Positions 1-9,532 of a DNA stretch of 45,083 bases are shown piece by piece. Positions within the stretch are counted from its first letter, which is position 1, and each line of letters begins with the position of its first letter. Made by a program: the position numbers and the translations under genes. Where the stretch lies: NCBI GenBank assembly GCA_031268385.1, contig JAIRXH010000022.1:1-45083 (forward strand), written 5' to 3'. The notes beneath the pieces are model-generated. The model was not told the origin of the DNA, did not search any database, and was given only the letters and a program-made list of their open reading frames with translations. Source of the DNA: Treponema sp. GTDB taxonomy: Bacteria; Spirochaetota; Spirochaetia; Treponematales; Breznakiellaceae.

Positions 1-111
1 GGTACGGTCTCGGGGTCCAATACGGCCGAAAGTGTTCGCGGCACGTCGAATATATCGACCGCGTCGACCCGCGCGAGCGACGCCGCGGAAGATTTCGACT
101 GGGCCGAATAG
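1..111 (+). CDS. C-terminal end of an unknown protein (partial)
   Basis: The frame starting at base 1 is open for 36 codons to TAG at 109-111 and reads as a Ser/Thr/Ala-rich tail ending in EDFDWAE. An acidic, tryptophan-containing tail after a low-complexity linker resembles the tether end of some chemoreceptors, but nothing diagnostic is visible. The start lies outside the window. It is convergent with the cyclase gene that ends at 263. Function unknown; even its coding status is uncertain because the segment is short. Confidence 0.4.
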   Translation, partial: GTVSGSNTAESVRGTSNISTASTRASDAAEDFDWAE

Positions 112-141
112 TTCCGCGCGCCGGACACGTACAAAAGGAAG

Positions 142-230
142 AATCACCACAAACCTCACCAACAGCACGAACTTTCTGTTCGATAGTGATGATTTTTCCT
201 CATGTTCGCGTGGTTCATGGTGATTTTTTT
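142..230. terminator. Possible terminator region between convergent genes
   Basis: AATCACCA at 142-149 can pair with TGGTGATT at 218-225, followed by a T run to 230; alternatively 142-150 pairs with GTGATGATT at 186-194, also followed by Ts. A small hairpin CGAAC-tttct-GTTCG sits inside. The place, after a stop codon and between convergent genes, suits a terminator, but the loops are long. The rest of 112-262 shows no gene. Confidence 0.35.
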
Positions 231-262
231 CTTCAGGAAATGACGCTTCCCGGACCGTTTCC

Positions 263-3040
263 CTATTTTTCCGTCAGGTTGTCCACCCCGTTGTCCCACT
301 CTTCGCCGGAAGGGGGCGTGCGGACGAATCGTTCACAGCGGGCGGCGTAGAGCGCGGCCGTTTCGTCGTGTTCATCCTCGCCGGATACCGTTTCAAAGAG
401 CTTGCGGGCCTGGGCGAAATTCCGCCTGTCGTAGGCGTCAACAGCCTCTTCCCATATTTCAATCCGCCGCAGAAGTTCAGGCGGGGTTTCTTCCCGCAGA
501 TCGAAGAGTTCGTAGATCCGCAGGGGAGTGTCAATCCCCACCACGCGCACCCTGCTCAGGGGACGCAGGGCAAATTCGCCGCCCAGCCGGGCCCGCGTAT
601 ATTCGCTTATGAGTATGCCGCCGGTACGGTATTGCTTGTTTATCCCCTCAAGCCGGGCCGCGAGATTCACCGCGTTTCCCGTGATCGTGTAGTCCATCTT
701 GCTGGGGGTTCCCATGTTGCCCACGACCATGTCTCCCGTGTTAATCCCGAAGCGGGTGTACAGCGGCCTGTCCGCCCGGATAATTCCCTTTTCCACAAGT
801 CCGGCAAGAGGAGCGCCGAAGGCCCCCGCCGGGTCCATGATCTCTTCCCGCAGGGACGCCTCGCGCTTTTTCATTTGCACCGCGCCGCGGCAGGCCAGAA
901 CGGCGTGCCTGTCCGTCCAGAGGGGAGCCCCGAAGAAGGCGACAATGGCGTCTCCCTCGTATTTGTCAATGGTTCCCTGATTTGCCAGTACAATGTCGCT
1001 CATTTCGGTAAGGTAAAGGTTGAGAAGGTTGACCAGTATTCTCGGTCCTTCCCCGCCGTACTGGTTTTGCAGGGCTTCGGAGATCGACGAAAAGCGCTGA
1101 ATGTCCGTAAAAATGGCGGTCATGTCCCTCTTTTCGCCGCCCAGAGTAAGTTTGGAAGGATCCGCGATGATCTGCTCGATTACCGACGGGGCAAGATAGC
1201 GGGAAAAGGCGGAACGGAGGAACGATTTTTCCCGGAGCGTCGAAAAGAAGCTGAGGCCCGTAAGGCTTAAAAAGCTCACGGCCACCGACGCGAAGGGAAC
1301 CACCGCCCCCGCGTACCGTTTGGTAACGACAAAGAAAGCCAGAAACAGGAGCGCGGTTACGACCATGGCAAGAAGCCCCGCCGGTATCGACTTGTTGATG
1401 TCAAGGCGTTTGATGATAAAGGCCGTGCCCAGCGACAGAAGAAGGGCCGTGACAAAGGATACCCACCGGGGCGTATCGCCAAGGAATTCCCCCGAAAGGA
1501 TCTGGTTGACGATAACCGCGTAAAGCCCCACATTGGGGTAGCGTTCCTGAAAGGTGGTAAGGCCCAGATCCACCCCGGATGTGGCGGTCATACCCACAAT
1601 GCACAGCGCGTCCTTTACCGCTGCCGAAACCCTGGCGCGGAGTTCTTTCATGCGCCTTGACTGATCCCCCGAAACGCGGAACATTTCAACAATAAAGTCG
1701 CGGGTTTCTTCGTCGTCTACCGCGGCCAGGATCGCCTCCTCGGTGTTTCCGTCAAGAAAGGTTTCGCAGGCTTCAAAAAATTCTTCGCGAAACCGCGTGT
1801 ACATTTCAAAGTCAACCTCTTCGCCGTTTTCACCGTCCAGAAGAAGATCCCGTATGTAGGAGGCGTTCCGGTATTTTTCCAGGGGAGTTTCGCCCCCGTC
1901 CCAGAAATTGAAAAAGCCCGAATCGTTCATGACCGCGAGGTTGTTGACAAAGGCCCGTTCGTTGATGGTGTACTGGGCCAGATCCCAAAAGGACATTGTG
2001 TGATAGGCGCTGAAATTCTTTTTGGGCCATTTGAGCAGTACAGAACCGTCGCGCGCTCTTTTTATTTTGATGTCGCGGGGGGCGTTTCCCCCAATCACGG
2101 CGTTTTTCAGGGTTATGAAGGCGGAACTTACCTCAACGCCGGGGTTTCCCAGCGCCTCCCGGACGGCCGCCAGCGCGAGATGGGGATAATAGCGGCCGTT
2201 GTGCTTCATGACAAGGTGGAGCCGCCGGCGGTAGCCGTCCCTGTCCACTTCGGCGTTGACAAAACCCGCTCCCGCCGACCGGGTCATGAGTTTGCCGATT
2301 GCCGGCATCATTCCCGGCTGATCCGGAATGCCCCGGCCATCCGTAATGGTAATGTTCTGTAACGCCGCGTGTTCTTCCAGCCAGGGAAGATAAGCGGCGT
2401 AACGGCTCATGTCAAAGGTTTTTTCTTCCGTGAGAATGTCGTCCTTCGTTACCATGGTCAGGGTCAAAAAGGCGCGGCCGAAGAAACTCAGCGCCTGGGC
2501 AAAGTACGCATCCACATCGCGGGACACATAATCGACGGATACTTCCAGTTCGTTCCTTACGCCGCCGTTGACGCCGAGCAGAATGTCTCTTGCCTCCGCC
2601 GCGTCCGCCCTGCCCAGTGCCCCCGAGGAAAAGCCGTCCATTACCTGTTCCACGGCATTGTTGATGCGCCTGAAACCGTTGTCTATATAGGCGGGAAGCT
2701 CCTTTTGAATGTAGTCCGGGTTGACGGTTACCGGGCTGTCATCAAGGAAGCTAAGGTCGAATGCCAGTGTACCGGCGCCCATTTCCCGCAGGAAGATCAC
2801 GGCGTCGGCGTAAATGTCCCTGGTCCAGGGGAAGATCCCGACATGTTCAATGGCCGTATCGTCTATTTCCAGGATCAATACGGAACTGTCTTCGGTCAGG
2901 GAGGGAACGGCCCGCAAAAACATGTCGTATACCTTTTCATCCAGAGCGGTGAAAAAAAGCAGGGATGAAAGGATCGCCGCCAGAACCGGAATAATCAGAT
3001 AGTGGTATTTATTCCACATGGTGCCGTTATGATAAACCAT
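263..3040 (-). CDS. CHASE2-domain class III adenylate cyclase
   Basis: Predicted membrane adenylate cyclase, 925 residues, making cAMP from ATP. An N-terminal membrane helix (about residues 12-32) precedes a long extracytoplasmic CHASE2-type sensor (AVPSLTEDSSVLILEIDD, then GTLAFDLSF). Two or three membrane helices follow around residues 530-610, then the catalytic domain. The metal-binding aspartates are visible in AIFTDIQRFSS and KYEGDAIVAFFG, and the base/transition-state segment is YTITGNAVNLAARLE, with Thr at the adenine-selecting position. The last 60 residues (EAVDAYDRRNFAQARKLFE) look TPR-like. Two in-frame ATGs (3040 and 3019) lack a clear ribosome-binding site, so the exact start is open. 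It is divergent from a second cyclase across a 79-bp gap. The sensed signal is unknown. Confidence 0.88.
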   Translation of the reverse strand: MVYHNGTMWNKYHYLIIPVLAAILSSLLFFTALDEKVYDMFLRAVPSLTEDSSVLILEIDDTAIEHVGIFPWTRDIYADAVIFLREMGAGTLAFDLSFLDDSPVTVNPDYIQKELPAYIDNGFRRINNAVEQVMDGFSSGALGRADAAEARDILLGVNGGVRNELEVSVDYVSRDVDAYFAQALSFFGRAFLTLTMVTKDDILTEEKTFDMSRYAAYLPWLEEHAALQNITITDGRGIPDQPGMMPAIGKLMTRSAGAGFVNAEVDRDGYRRRLHLVMKHNGRYYPHLALAAVREALGNPGVEVSSAFITLKNAVIGGNAPRDIKIKRARDGSVLLKWPKKNFSAYHTMSFWDLAQYTINERAFVNNLAVMNDSGFFNFWDGGETPLEKYRNASYIRDLLLDGENGEEVDFEMYTRFREEFFEACETFLDGNTEEAILAAVDDEETRDFIVEMFRVSGDQSRRMKELRARVSAAVKDALCIVGMTATSGVDLGLTTFQERYPNVGLYAVIVNQILSGEFLGDTPRWVSFVTALLLSLGTAFIIKRLDINKSIPAGLLAMVVTALLFLAFFVVTKRYAGAVVPFASVAVSFLSLTGLSFFSTLREKSFLRSAFSRYLAPSVIEQIIADPSKLTLGGEKRDMTAIFTDIQRFSSISEALQNQYGGEGPRILVNLLNLYLTEMSDIVLANQGTIDKYEGDAIVAFFGAPLWTDRHAVLACRGAVQMKKREASLREEIMDPAGAFGAPLAGLVEKGIIRADRPLYTRFGINTGDMVVGNMGTPSKMDYTITGNAVNLAARLEGINKQYRTGGILISEYTRARLGGEFALRPLSRVRVVGIDTPLRIYELFDLREETPPELLRRIEIWEEAVDAYDRRNFAQARKLFETVSGEDEHDETAALYAARCERFVRTPPSGEEWDNGVDNLTEK

Positions 3041-3119
3041 TATGGCAAAATGTGGAATGCCGAAATATCTTTCAAAATGGCTGTTTTTATCGAATTTTTT
3101 ATGATATTATTTACTATAG

Positions 3120-4820
3120 ATGATGATTCGCAGTCTTTTTGCGCTACCGTGGATTATCCGTGTGAACAGCCTCTCCCTGTTCGCGCCGGGAATGGGGGAT
3201 ATTTTCTGCATTGGACTGGCCCTGATCCCGCTTGTGTTTTTTTCCGTATATCCGCTGGCCGGTTTTTTCAAAAGAAAGGGCAAGGGATACGCCCCATACG
3301 AAAACAGCAGGGTCGGGGCGGCCTTTTCGGTCCTGTTTTTGATTGCCGGAATAACCGCCGGCATTTTTTCTCCCGGAGGCGCCGTTTCCACCACCGTCTC
3401 GTACTGCCTTGAGGCCGCGGGGTTCGCGGCTTTTGAGCTTTTCTTCTTTCTTACCCTGTATTATATGGTAAAGGAGGAAGAAATAGGCCGCTTTCTTGAC
3501 GTACTTCTGGGTATCGCCGGGTTTCTGGCCGTCTTTTTGCCGGTTATCCTCAATCTTCCGTCGTCCTGGTTTCTCGGCGGATTTTCGTTTCTGCTTTTGG
3601 CCGTTATGGTGGCTCTCCTCTTTCCCCTGGGAAACGCTGTCCGCACCGTGTTCCACAAGGCGCGCGCGGGGGAACCGGCTTCCGTAAAAAAACCGGAGTG
3701 CCTTGTCGCCTTGGTGGAGCTTCTGCTTATCACGCTGTCTTTTCTTGTTCATATCACGGGCGTCGGGGTTTTTCTCTGGGCGGCGCCGGTTGTGTTTTTT
3801 CTGATACACGGGGAAAGGCTCTTTACGCAGCCCGGAAAAGCGGGGGCCGTCGTTTTTGGCAAAGGCGCGGCCGTTCCGGAAAGCGCCGGTTCCGGCCTCG
3901 AGGATCTGCCGGTTCTGGAAGGGGTTGAGGATATGGCGTCCGGCAGACTGATGAACCCCTTTGTTCCCAAGGAATTTCTTAACATCATAGGCAAGGAGAA
4001 TGTCAGGGATCTCCGCCTGAGCGATCACGCCGAGCGGGAAATGACGATCTTCTTTTCCGACATCCGTGATTTTACATCCCTTCTTGAAAGCCTTACGCCC
4101 GAGCAGAGCATCAACTTTATCAACTCGTATCTTACCCGCATCGTGCCTGTCATAGAGGCCCACGGCGGTTTTGTGGACAAGTATATAGGGGACGCCATCA
4201 TGGCGCTGTTTCCCCAGAAAGACGGCCCTGACAAGGCCGTACAGTCGGCCATTGAAATTCAGAAGAGGCTTGTGGAGTACAACGAGCAGAGAAAAAAATA
4301 CAACTACCGGCCCATTTCAATGGGCATAGGGATTCATACCGGCAGGGTTATGCTGGGCGTTGTGGGGATCTACACAAGAATGCAGAATACGGTTTTTTCG
4401 GATTCGGTAAACCTTGCCAGCCGCGTGGAAACCCTTACCAAGGCGTTCAGGATTTCCGTCGCCATAAGCGGCCAGACCTTCCAAAGGCTGGAAGATTCAG
4501 GATCGTACAAGTACCGTTTTCTGGGGAAGGTCCGGGTAAAGGGAAAGGGAGAGCCGACAAGCGTATTTGAAATAATCGATGAAACGGAAAAATCCGTTCT
4601 TGAAAAGAAGATGCGGACCGACCGTTTTTTCCAGGAAGGGCTCATGAGTTTCATGCAGAAGAAGTACGAAGACGCCCTTGGTGATTTTGAAAAAGTGCTT
4701 GAAATACTGCCCGATGACGAGGCGTCCATCCTTTACAGTGAAACCTGCAAGGAAAAAATTCTTATGTCCGCCTTGTCCTCCGGGAAACAGAAAATTGAGG
4801 CGGATAACGCCGCTTCGTAA
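3120..4820 (+). CDS. Membrane-anchored class III adenylate cyclase with TPR-like tail
   Basis: Predicted adenylate cyclase, 566 residues. The N-terminal 240 residues form about six or seven hydrophobic segments with no large extracytoplasmic domain, unlike its divergent neighbour. A linker leads to the catalytic domain at about 300-480: MTIFFSDIRDFTS and DKYIGDAIMALF supply the two metal aspartates, and NTVFSDSVNLASRVE keeps Asn, Arg and the Thr at the adenine-selecting position. The C-terminus (KKYEDALGDFEKVLEILPDD) is TPR-like, as in the neighbouring cyclase. ATGATG at 3120 has no good ribosome-binding site; a later start is possible but would cut into the first hydrophobic stretch. The sirtuin gene follows 30 bp downstream, possibly co-transcribed. 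Confidence 0.87.
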   Translation: MMIRSLFALPWIIRVNSLSLFAPGMGDIFCIGLALIPLVFFSVYPLAGFFKRKGKGYAPYENSRVGAAFSVLFLIAGITAGIFSPGGAVSTTVSYCLEAAGFAAFELFFFLTLYYMVKEEEIGRFLDVLLGIAGFLAVFLPVILNLPSSWFLGGFSFLLLAVMVALLFPLGNAVRTVFHKARAGEPASVKKPECLVALVELLLITLSFLVHITGVGVFLWAAPVVFFLIHGERLFTQPGKAGAVVFGKGAAVPESAGSGLEDLPVLEGVEDMASGRLMNPFVPKEFLNIIGKENVRDLRLSDHAEREMTIFFSDIRDFTSLLESLTPEQSINFINSYLTRIVPVIEAHGGFVDKYIGDAIMALFPQKDGPDKAVQSAIEIQKRLVEYNEQRKKYNYRPISMGIGIHTGRVMLGVVGIYTRMQNTVFSDSVNLASRVETLTKAFRISVAISGQTFQRLEDSGSYKYRFLGKVRVKGKGEPTSVFEIIDETEKSVLEKKMRTDRFFQEGLMSFMQKKYEDALGDFEKVLEILPDDEASILYSETCKEKILMSALSSGKQKIEADNAAS

Positions 4821-4850
4821 AAAGCGGGATACACACAAAGGCGGGATCTC

Positions 4851-5591
4851 ATGGAAGTACCGGAACTCTTTGAGCGCGTAAAAAACGCGCGCCATGCCGT
4901 CGCCCTTACGGGCGCGGGGGTAAGCACCCTTTCGGGGATACGGGATTTTCGGGGCAAAAACGGCCTTTACAACGATATGGACGCGGAAAAGATCTTTGAC
5001 ATTGAATATTTTGAAAAAGATCCGTCGTTCTATTACAGCCGCGCCGGTTCCTTTATTTACAACATCGATGAAAAGGAACCGTCCGTCGTGCATACCGTCC
5101 TTGGAACCATGGAAAGACGTGGGCTGATCGGGGCGGTCATTACCCAGAACATAGATCTGCTTCACCAGAAGGGTGGAAGCGTGAATGTCATCGAGGTTCA
5201 CGGTTCCCCGCGCGTCCATTACTGCCTTCGCTGCGCCGCCGTCCGCATGGATTTTGAGGAAGCCGCCGCCATCGTAAAGACGGGGAAGATTCCCGAATGC
5301 CCGCGCTGCGGCAGGGCGCTGAAACCCGCCATTACCTTTTTTGGGGAAAGCCTTCCGGCCGCCGCGCTCCTTAAGGCCGGGGAAGAGGCGCAGAACGCCG
5401 ACCTTATGCTGGTACTGGGAACGAGCCTTACCGTATATCCTGCCGCCTCGCTTCCCGATTACACCCTTCGAAACGGCGGCAGCGTGATTATTGTCAATAA
5501 CATGCCCACTCCCCTTGACGGACGGGCGCTGGCGCGCTTTGGCGATCTGGGAACGGTTTTCGGAGAACTCGAACAATTGCTCGGCGCGTAA
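4851..5591 (+). CDS. cobB: Sir2-family NAD-dependent protein deacylase
   Basis: Sirtuin of 246 residues that removes acyl groups from protein lysines using NAD. Visible motifs: the NAD loop [15 protein letters not shown] (21-35), [12 protein letters not shown] (98-109) with catalytic H117 in EVHGS, a zinc ribbon of C125/C128 and C150/C153, then [19 protein letters not shown] and a terminal IVNN dinucleotide site. A YxxR motif (Y61 to R64, in FYYSR) sits where E. coli CobB and SIRT5 have the pair that accepts acidic acyl groups, so desuccinylase activity is possible; this is inference. The start ATG follows GGCGGGAT at good spacing. Length is typical of bacterial CobB proteins. Confidence 0.93.
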   Translation: MEVPELFERVKNARHAVALTGAGVSTLSGIRDFRGKNGLYNDMDAEKIFDIEYFEKDPSFYYSRAGSFIYNIDEKEPSVVHTVLGTMERRGLIGAVITQNIDLLHQKGGSVNVIEVHGSPRVHYCLRCAAVRMDFEEAAAIVKTGKIPECPRCGRALKPAITFFGESLPAAALLKAGEEAQNADLMLVLGTSLTVYPAASLPDYTLRNGGSVIIVNNMPTPLDGRALARFGDLGTVFGELEQLLGA

Positions 5592-5653
5592 GGGCAGGGC
5601 GGCTTCACAAAAAACGATTTATATGGTACATATCGGGGACAGGTGGAGGTATC

Positions 5654-6511
5654 ATGAAGAAAGATGTTGCGGTTTGTGGGCTGTTCTTTTGTTTGTTCCT
5701 GCTGGCGGGAAGGTCCCTTGACGCCCAGTCCGGAGTATCCACGCTCAGGGGCATGAGTCTTAACGGGGCGACGGGACTTTACGCCGTTCCGACCGCCCGC
5801 ACAGGGTGGGAAAAGGACGCCGATGTAGGGATTGACGCCGGTACGTCGTATAATTTTATCTCCGAAAATCCCATGATTAAAATGGGGATAAGCCTTTTTC
5901 ACTGGGTTGAAATTACCGGCGCCGTCGATTTGCAGCCGGAGATACGCTCCAACACGGACGGCGTACTCGGCGCGAAACTTCAGTTCCCCACGACAAAGAC
6001 CGCCCTGGCCATTGGCGGGAACATTCAGTTTTTAAGAAACAGCGATTATTCCACCGCCCATGTCGTCATCCACGGATTCTCGCAGGACATTCAGTTTTCA
6101 AGACACAAAGGTTATTCCACCGCCGGCCACATCTACGCGGCGGCGACCTACGGCGGCGAATTTTTCTCGTGGCCCGCGGAGACTACGTTCGCGCTGGGTT
6201 ACACCTTTGTAGAGGATAACAGGGACAACATTGACTTCGGCATGGGATTTGATCTCCTGCTGCTGCCGGACATTCTGCAGCGTTTTGTGCACTGGATAGT
6301 GGACTTTTCAAACTTCTCCTATACCGCCCAGCCGCTGGGAACCGACCCCTGGACCAGGGGCAGCCTTAACACCGGCCTCCGGGTGGATCTTGCCGCTATT
6401 CCCGTCCTTAACCGGTTCAAGTTCAACATCGATCTCATGCTCCTCGATCTTCTTGACGAAGACAGAAGCATTGTCGTGGGACTGGTTTTCGGCCTGCCCC
6501 TGAAACGTTAG
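5654..6511 (+). CDS. Exported beta-rich protein, YjbH-like outer-membrane candidate
   Basis: 285 residues with a signal peptide (VCGLFFCLFLLAGRSLDA, cleavage near residue 25) followed by alternating polar/hydrophobic segments typical of outer-membrane beta strands. SLNGATGLYAVPTART after the signal resembles the start of YjbH/lipoprotein-type outer-membrane proteins. There is an internal duplication: NIQFLRNSDYSTA and DIQFSRHKGYSTA lie 22 residues (66 bp) apart and are near-identical in DNA, so one strand pair appears recently duplicated. The start is supported by GGTGGAGGT just upstream. It is convergent with gltX, 22 bp away, with no obvious terminator. Substrate or partner unknown. Confidence 0.6.
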   Translation: MKKDVAVCGLFFCLFLLAGRSLDAQSGVSTLRGMSLNGATGLYAVPTARTGWEKDADVGIDAGTSYNFISENPMIKMGISLFHWVEITGAVDLQPEIRSNTDGVLGAKLQFPTTKTALAIGGNIQFLRNSDYSTAHVVIHGFSQDIQFSRHKGYSTAGHIYAAATYGGEFFSWPAETTFALGYTFVEDNRDNIDFGMGFDLLLLPDILQRFVHWIVDFSNFSYTAQPLGTDPWTRGSLNTGLRVDLAAIPVLNRFKFNIDLMLLDLLDEDRSIVVGLVFGLPLKR

Positions 6512-6533
6512 GACAACGCTGGTTAACTTGTGG

Positions 6534-8039
6534 CTAATCGGCCTTGCCGGAATCCGCGCCGGGAGAAAGGAAAGAAAGGGCGCGGTCTATCCGTTCGAGC
6601 GTTTTTTCCGCTCCGAGTATTCTGATGCTTCCGGCAAGCGGCGGGCTTACCCGTGAGCCTGTTACCGCCGCGCGGAGCGGCGTCATAAGATCGCCGGGTT
6701 TTACGCCGCGCCGCGCCGCCTCTTCCCTGATGAACGTTTCCGCCTCCCCGTCGGTCCCGAAGGCGGCCAGGGCCGGTACAAGTTCCCGCGCCATCCCCAG
6801 AAGTTCGAGCGCGGTTTTGAGGTCGGATTTTTTCGGGATATATTCGGCGGCCAGGGGCGCCTGTGGTTCGGCAAACAGATAGCGGAGCTTTTCGGCGGCC
6901 TGGGCGGGAAAACTGATGCGCTCCCTTACAAGGGGCATCGCGGCGGTAAAAGCCGCCTCCTCCGCTTTTGAAGGGGCCTTTCCCGCCTCTCCAAACAGCC
7001 CCGCTTCCACCGCGCCCGGCAGGCAGAGGGAGGCAAGTTCCCCGCCGCTTTTCATCCTGATGTACTGTTCGTTGTACCACTGGAGTTTCTTGTAGTCAAA
7101 AACCGCCGGCGCCTTGTTGAGTTTTTCAAGGCTGAAATTCGCCGCCAGTTCTTCCAGCGTGTACAGATCTTTCCCTTCAACATAGGACGCGCCCAGAAGT
7201 GCAATGTAGTTGATGAGGGCTTCGGGAAGGTACCCCTCCCTGCGGAATTCGTCAATGCCGGCCGCGCCGTGGCGTTTGGACAGCTTTTTGCCGTCGTTTC
7301 CCATGACCATGGGAAGGTGGCAGAACAGGGGCGCCTCCCAGCCGAACGCCGCGTACATGATAACGTGCAGGGGGGTGGACGAAAGCCACTCCTGCGCCCT
7401 CATTACATGGCTTATCCTCATAAGGTGATCGTCCACCACATTGGCAAGGTGGTAGGTGGGAAATCCGTCGGATTTAAGCAGCACCGGATCGGGATTGACA
7501 TCGTCGTTTTTCCATTCAATGTCCCCAAGCAGGCTGTCGTGAAAACGGGTGCTTTCGCCCAGGGGAATTTTGAGCCTTATGGTATGGGCCTCTCCCCCGG
7601 CGGCGCGGTCCCAGGCTTCCCGCGTCCCGATGTCCCGGCAGCGCCTGTCGTAGCCGGTCTCCGCCGAACGGGACGCTGCCCGTTCCGCGCGGAGACGTTC
7701 AAGGCGTTCCTGGGGGCAGAAGCAGTAGTAGGCCCTGTTCTGGTCAACAAGCCGGAGCGCGTATTTCCTGTACAGTTCAAAACGTTCCGACTGCACATAG
7801 GGGCCCGCTTCCCCTCCGGCGTCGGGGCCTTCGTCCCAATGTATGCCGAGCCAGGAAAATGTGTCGTAGAAGTTTTCGACAAAGCGTTCGTCATAACGGG
7901 TACGGTCCGTATCTTCAAGGCGGAGTATCATTTTTCCCCCGAGGGAACGGGCAAAGAGGTAATTGAAAAGGGCTGTCCTTACTCCCCCTATGTGCTGCAG
8001 TCCCGTCGGGGAAGGCGCGTAACGGACTCGAATTTCCAT
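6534..8039 (-). CDS. gltX: Glutamate--tRNA ligase
   Basis: Class I aminoacyl-tRNA synthetase charging tRNA-Glu, 501 residues. The N-terminus MEIRVRYAPSPTGLQHIGG carries the HIGH-like motif (HIGG), and KKLSKRHGA is the KMSKS loop. DTDRTR and the anticodon-binding helical C-terminal domain are in the usual order. The frame is open 12 codons further upstream, but the ATG at 8039 matches the family N-terminus, so it is chosen. Divergent from the M18 aminopeptidase across 48 bp. Whether it discriminates tRNA-Glu from tRNA-Gln cannot be told here. Confidence 0.96.
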   Translation of the reverse strand: MEIRVRYAPSPTGLQHIGGVRTALFNYLFARSLGGKMILRLEDTDRTRYDERFVENFYDTFSWLGIHWDEGPDAGGEAGPYVQSERFELYRKYALRLVDQNRAYYCFCPQERLERLRAERAASRSAETGYDRRCRDIGTREAWDRAAGGEAHTIRLKIPLGESTRFHDSLLGDIEWKNDDVNPDPVLLKSDGFPTYHLANVVDDHLMRISHVMRAQEWLSSTPLHVIMYAAFGWEAPLFCHLPMVMGNDGKKLSKRHGAAGIDEFRREGYLPEALINYIALLGASYVEGKDLYTLEELAANFSLEKLNKAPAVFDYKKLQWYNEQYIRMKSGGELASLCLPGAVEAGLFGEAGKAPSKAEEAAFTAAMPLVRERISFPAQAAEKLRYLFAEPQAPLAAEYIPKKSDLKTALELLGMARELVPALAAFGTDGEAETFIREEAARRGVKPGDLMTPLRAAVTGSRVSPPLAGSIRILGAEKTLERIDRALSFLSPGADSGKAD

Positions 8040-8087
8040 GTGATTTACTATATCGTAAAAGGCAAAAGCGGACAAGGAGAGTCATGT

Positions 8088-9512
8088 ATGGCGGAAAAGA
8101 AAACACGGGGGCAGGAACTTGCGGAAAAACTTTTTTTCAACCCCAAAAACTGCTGGGACGGCGTTGACAAAAAAACTGAGGCGGAAATAGAGGATTTTTC
8201 CCTTGCCTACAGGCGTTTTCTGGATTCGGGCAAGACCGAACGGGAATGTGTGATCTTCGCGGAAGATCTGCTGCGGAAAAACGGCTTTGCCAGTATTGAA
8301 GGCCTGGGCAAAGAGAGGCTCAAAAGCGGCGCGAAGGTGTACCTGAATATCAGGGGAAAGTCCCTTGTGTGCGCGGTTATCGGGAAGAAGCCGCTTGACA
8401 GGGGAATGAACATTCTGGGCGCCCATATTGATTCGCCCCGCATCGACCTGAAACAGAATCCCCTCTATGAGGACAGTGATTTTGCCCTCCTTGACACCCA
8501 CTATTACGGCGGCATTAAAAAATACCAGTGGACGGCCGTGCCGCTTGCCATGCACGGGATCATCATCGACGGGAAGGGCGTAAAAACGGACATCCGCATC
8601 GGCGAAGACGGGGATGATCCGGTGTTTACCATCACCGATCTTCTGCCGCACCTTGCGCGGGAGCAGATGCAGAAGAAGGCGGCGGAGGTAATAGAGGGGG
8701 AAGATCTGGACGTGCTTGCCGGTTCCCGTCCCTACCGCGACGACAAGGCGAAGGAGAAGGTAAAGCTCAACGTCCTTTCCCTGCTGCATGAAAAATACGG
8801 CGTCGCCGAAAGGGATCTTGCCGGCGCGGAAATTGAATTTGTCCCCGCCTTCAATGCCCGCGATCTGGGAGTGGACCGGAGCATGATAGGCGCCTACGGC
8901 CACGACGACCGCTGCTGCGCGTATCCTTCGCTGAGGGCCCTCCTCCTTGCCGCCTCGCACAAGACCCCGCCCGAAAAAACCGCGGTCTGTTATTTGTCCG
9001 ACAAGGAGGAAACCGGCTCCTACGGGAACACCGGCGCCCAGTCCCGCGCGTTTGAAAATTTCACCGCCGCCCTCTGTGAAGCCGCCGGAGCCGTCCCCCG
9101 GCGCTGCCTTGACAATTCGGCCATGCTTTCCGCGGATGTAAACGCCGCCTTTGATCCCACCTACGCGGGCGTCTTCGACAAGAAAAACGCGTCTTTCATG
9201 GGAAAGGGGCTTGTGCTTTCAAAGTACACCGGCTCCGGGGGCAAATTCGGCGCCAGCGACGCCAACGCGGAATTCTGTTCCCGGGTGCAGGCCCTCATGG
9301 ATAAAAACGGGGTAAGCTGGCAGTTTGGGGAGCTGGGCAAGGTGGACAAGGGCGGAGGAGGGACCATTGCCCTTCACGCGGCGAAATTGGGAATAGAGGT
9401 GCTGGACTGCGGCATTCCGGTATTGTCCATGCACTCGCCCTTCGAGGTGATAAGCAAGGTGGATCTTTACACGGCCTACCGGGGCTACGCCGCCTTTCTG
9501 CGGGATGCCTGA
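8088..9512 (+). CDS. M18-family metallo-aminopeptidase
   Basis: Dinuclear-zinc aminopeptidase, 474 residues, of the aspartyl aminopeptidase/aminopeptidase I family. Visible metal and catalytic motifs: GAHIDSPRIDLK, DKEETGSYGNTGAQS (catalytic and metal glutamates), MLSADVNAAFDPTY, GKFGASDANAEF and the C-terminal MHSPFEVISKVDLY with the last zinc histidine. The open frame runs far upstream antisense to gltX, so the start is placed at ATG 8088, preceded by AAGGAGAG. These enzymes are usually cytosolic oligomers clearing N-terminal residues from peptides. It is convergent with aat and next to the N-degron genes, so a role in peptide recycling after Clp proteolysis is plausible but inferred. Confidence 0.93.
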   Translation: MAEKKTRGQELAEKLFFNPKNCWDGVDKKTEAEIEDFSLAYRRFLDSGKTERECVIFAEDLLRKNGFASIEGLGKERLKSGAKVYLNIRGKSLVCAVIGKKPLDRGMNILGAHIDSPRIDLKQNPLYEDSDFALLDTHYYGGIKKYQWTAVPLAMHGIIIDGKGVKTDIRIGEDGDDPVFTITDLLPHLAREQMQKKAAEVIEGEDLDVLAGSRPYRDDKAKEKVKLNVLSLLHEKYGVAERDLAGAEIEFVPAFNARDLGVDRSMIGAYGHDDRCCAYPSLRALLLAASHKTPPEKTAVCYLSDKEETGSYGNTGAQSRAFENFTAALCEAAGAVPRRCLDNSAMLSADVNAAFDPTYAGVFDKKNASFMGKGLVLSKYTGSGGKFGASDANAEFCSRVQALMDKNGVSWQFGELGKVDKGGGGTIALHAAKLGIEVLDCGIPVLSMHSPFEVISKVDLYTAYRGYAAFLRDA

Positions 9513-9532
9513 CGCGGCCTGACGGGCCGGTT

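Noticed and set aside
32-223. Small Arg-rich protein at the left edge
   Set aside because: Out of frame with the better-supported tail ending at 111, no ribosome-binding site, and it crosses a likely terminator.
7269-8087. N-terminal extension of the M18 aminopeptidase
   Set aside because: It is antisense to gltX; a ribosome-binding site and the family N-terminus both point to 8088.
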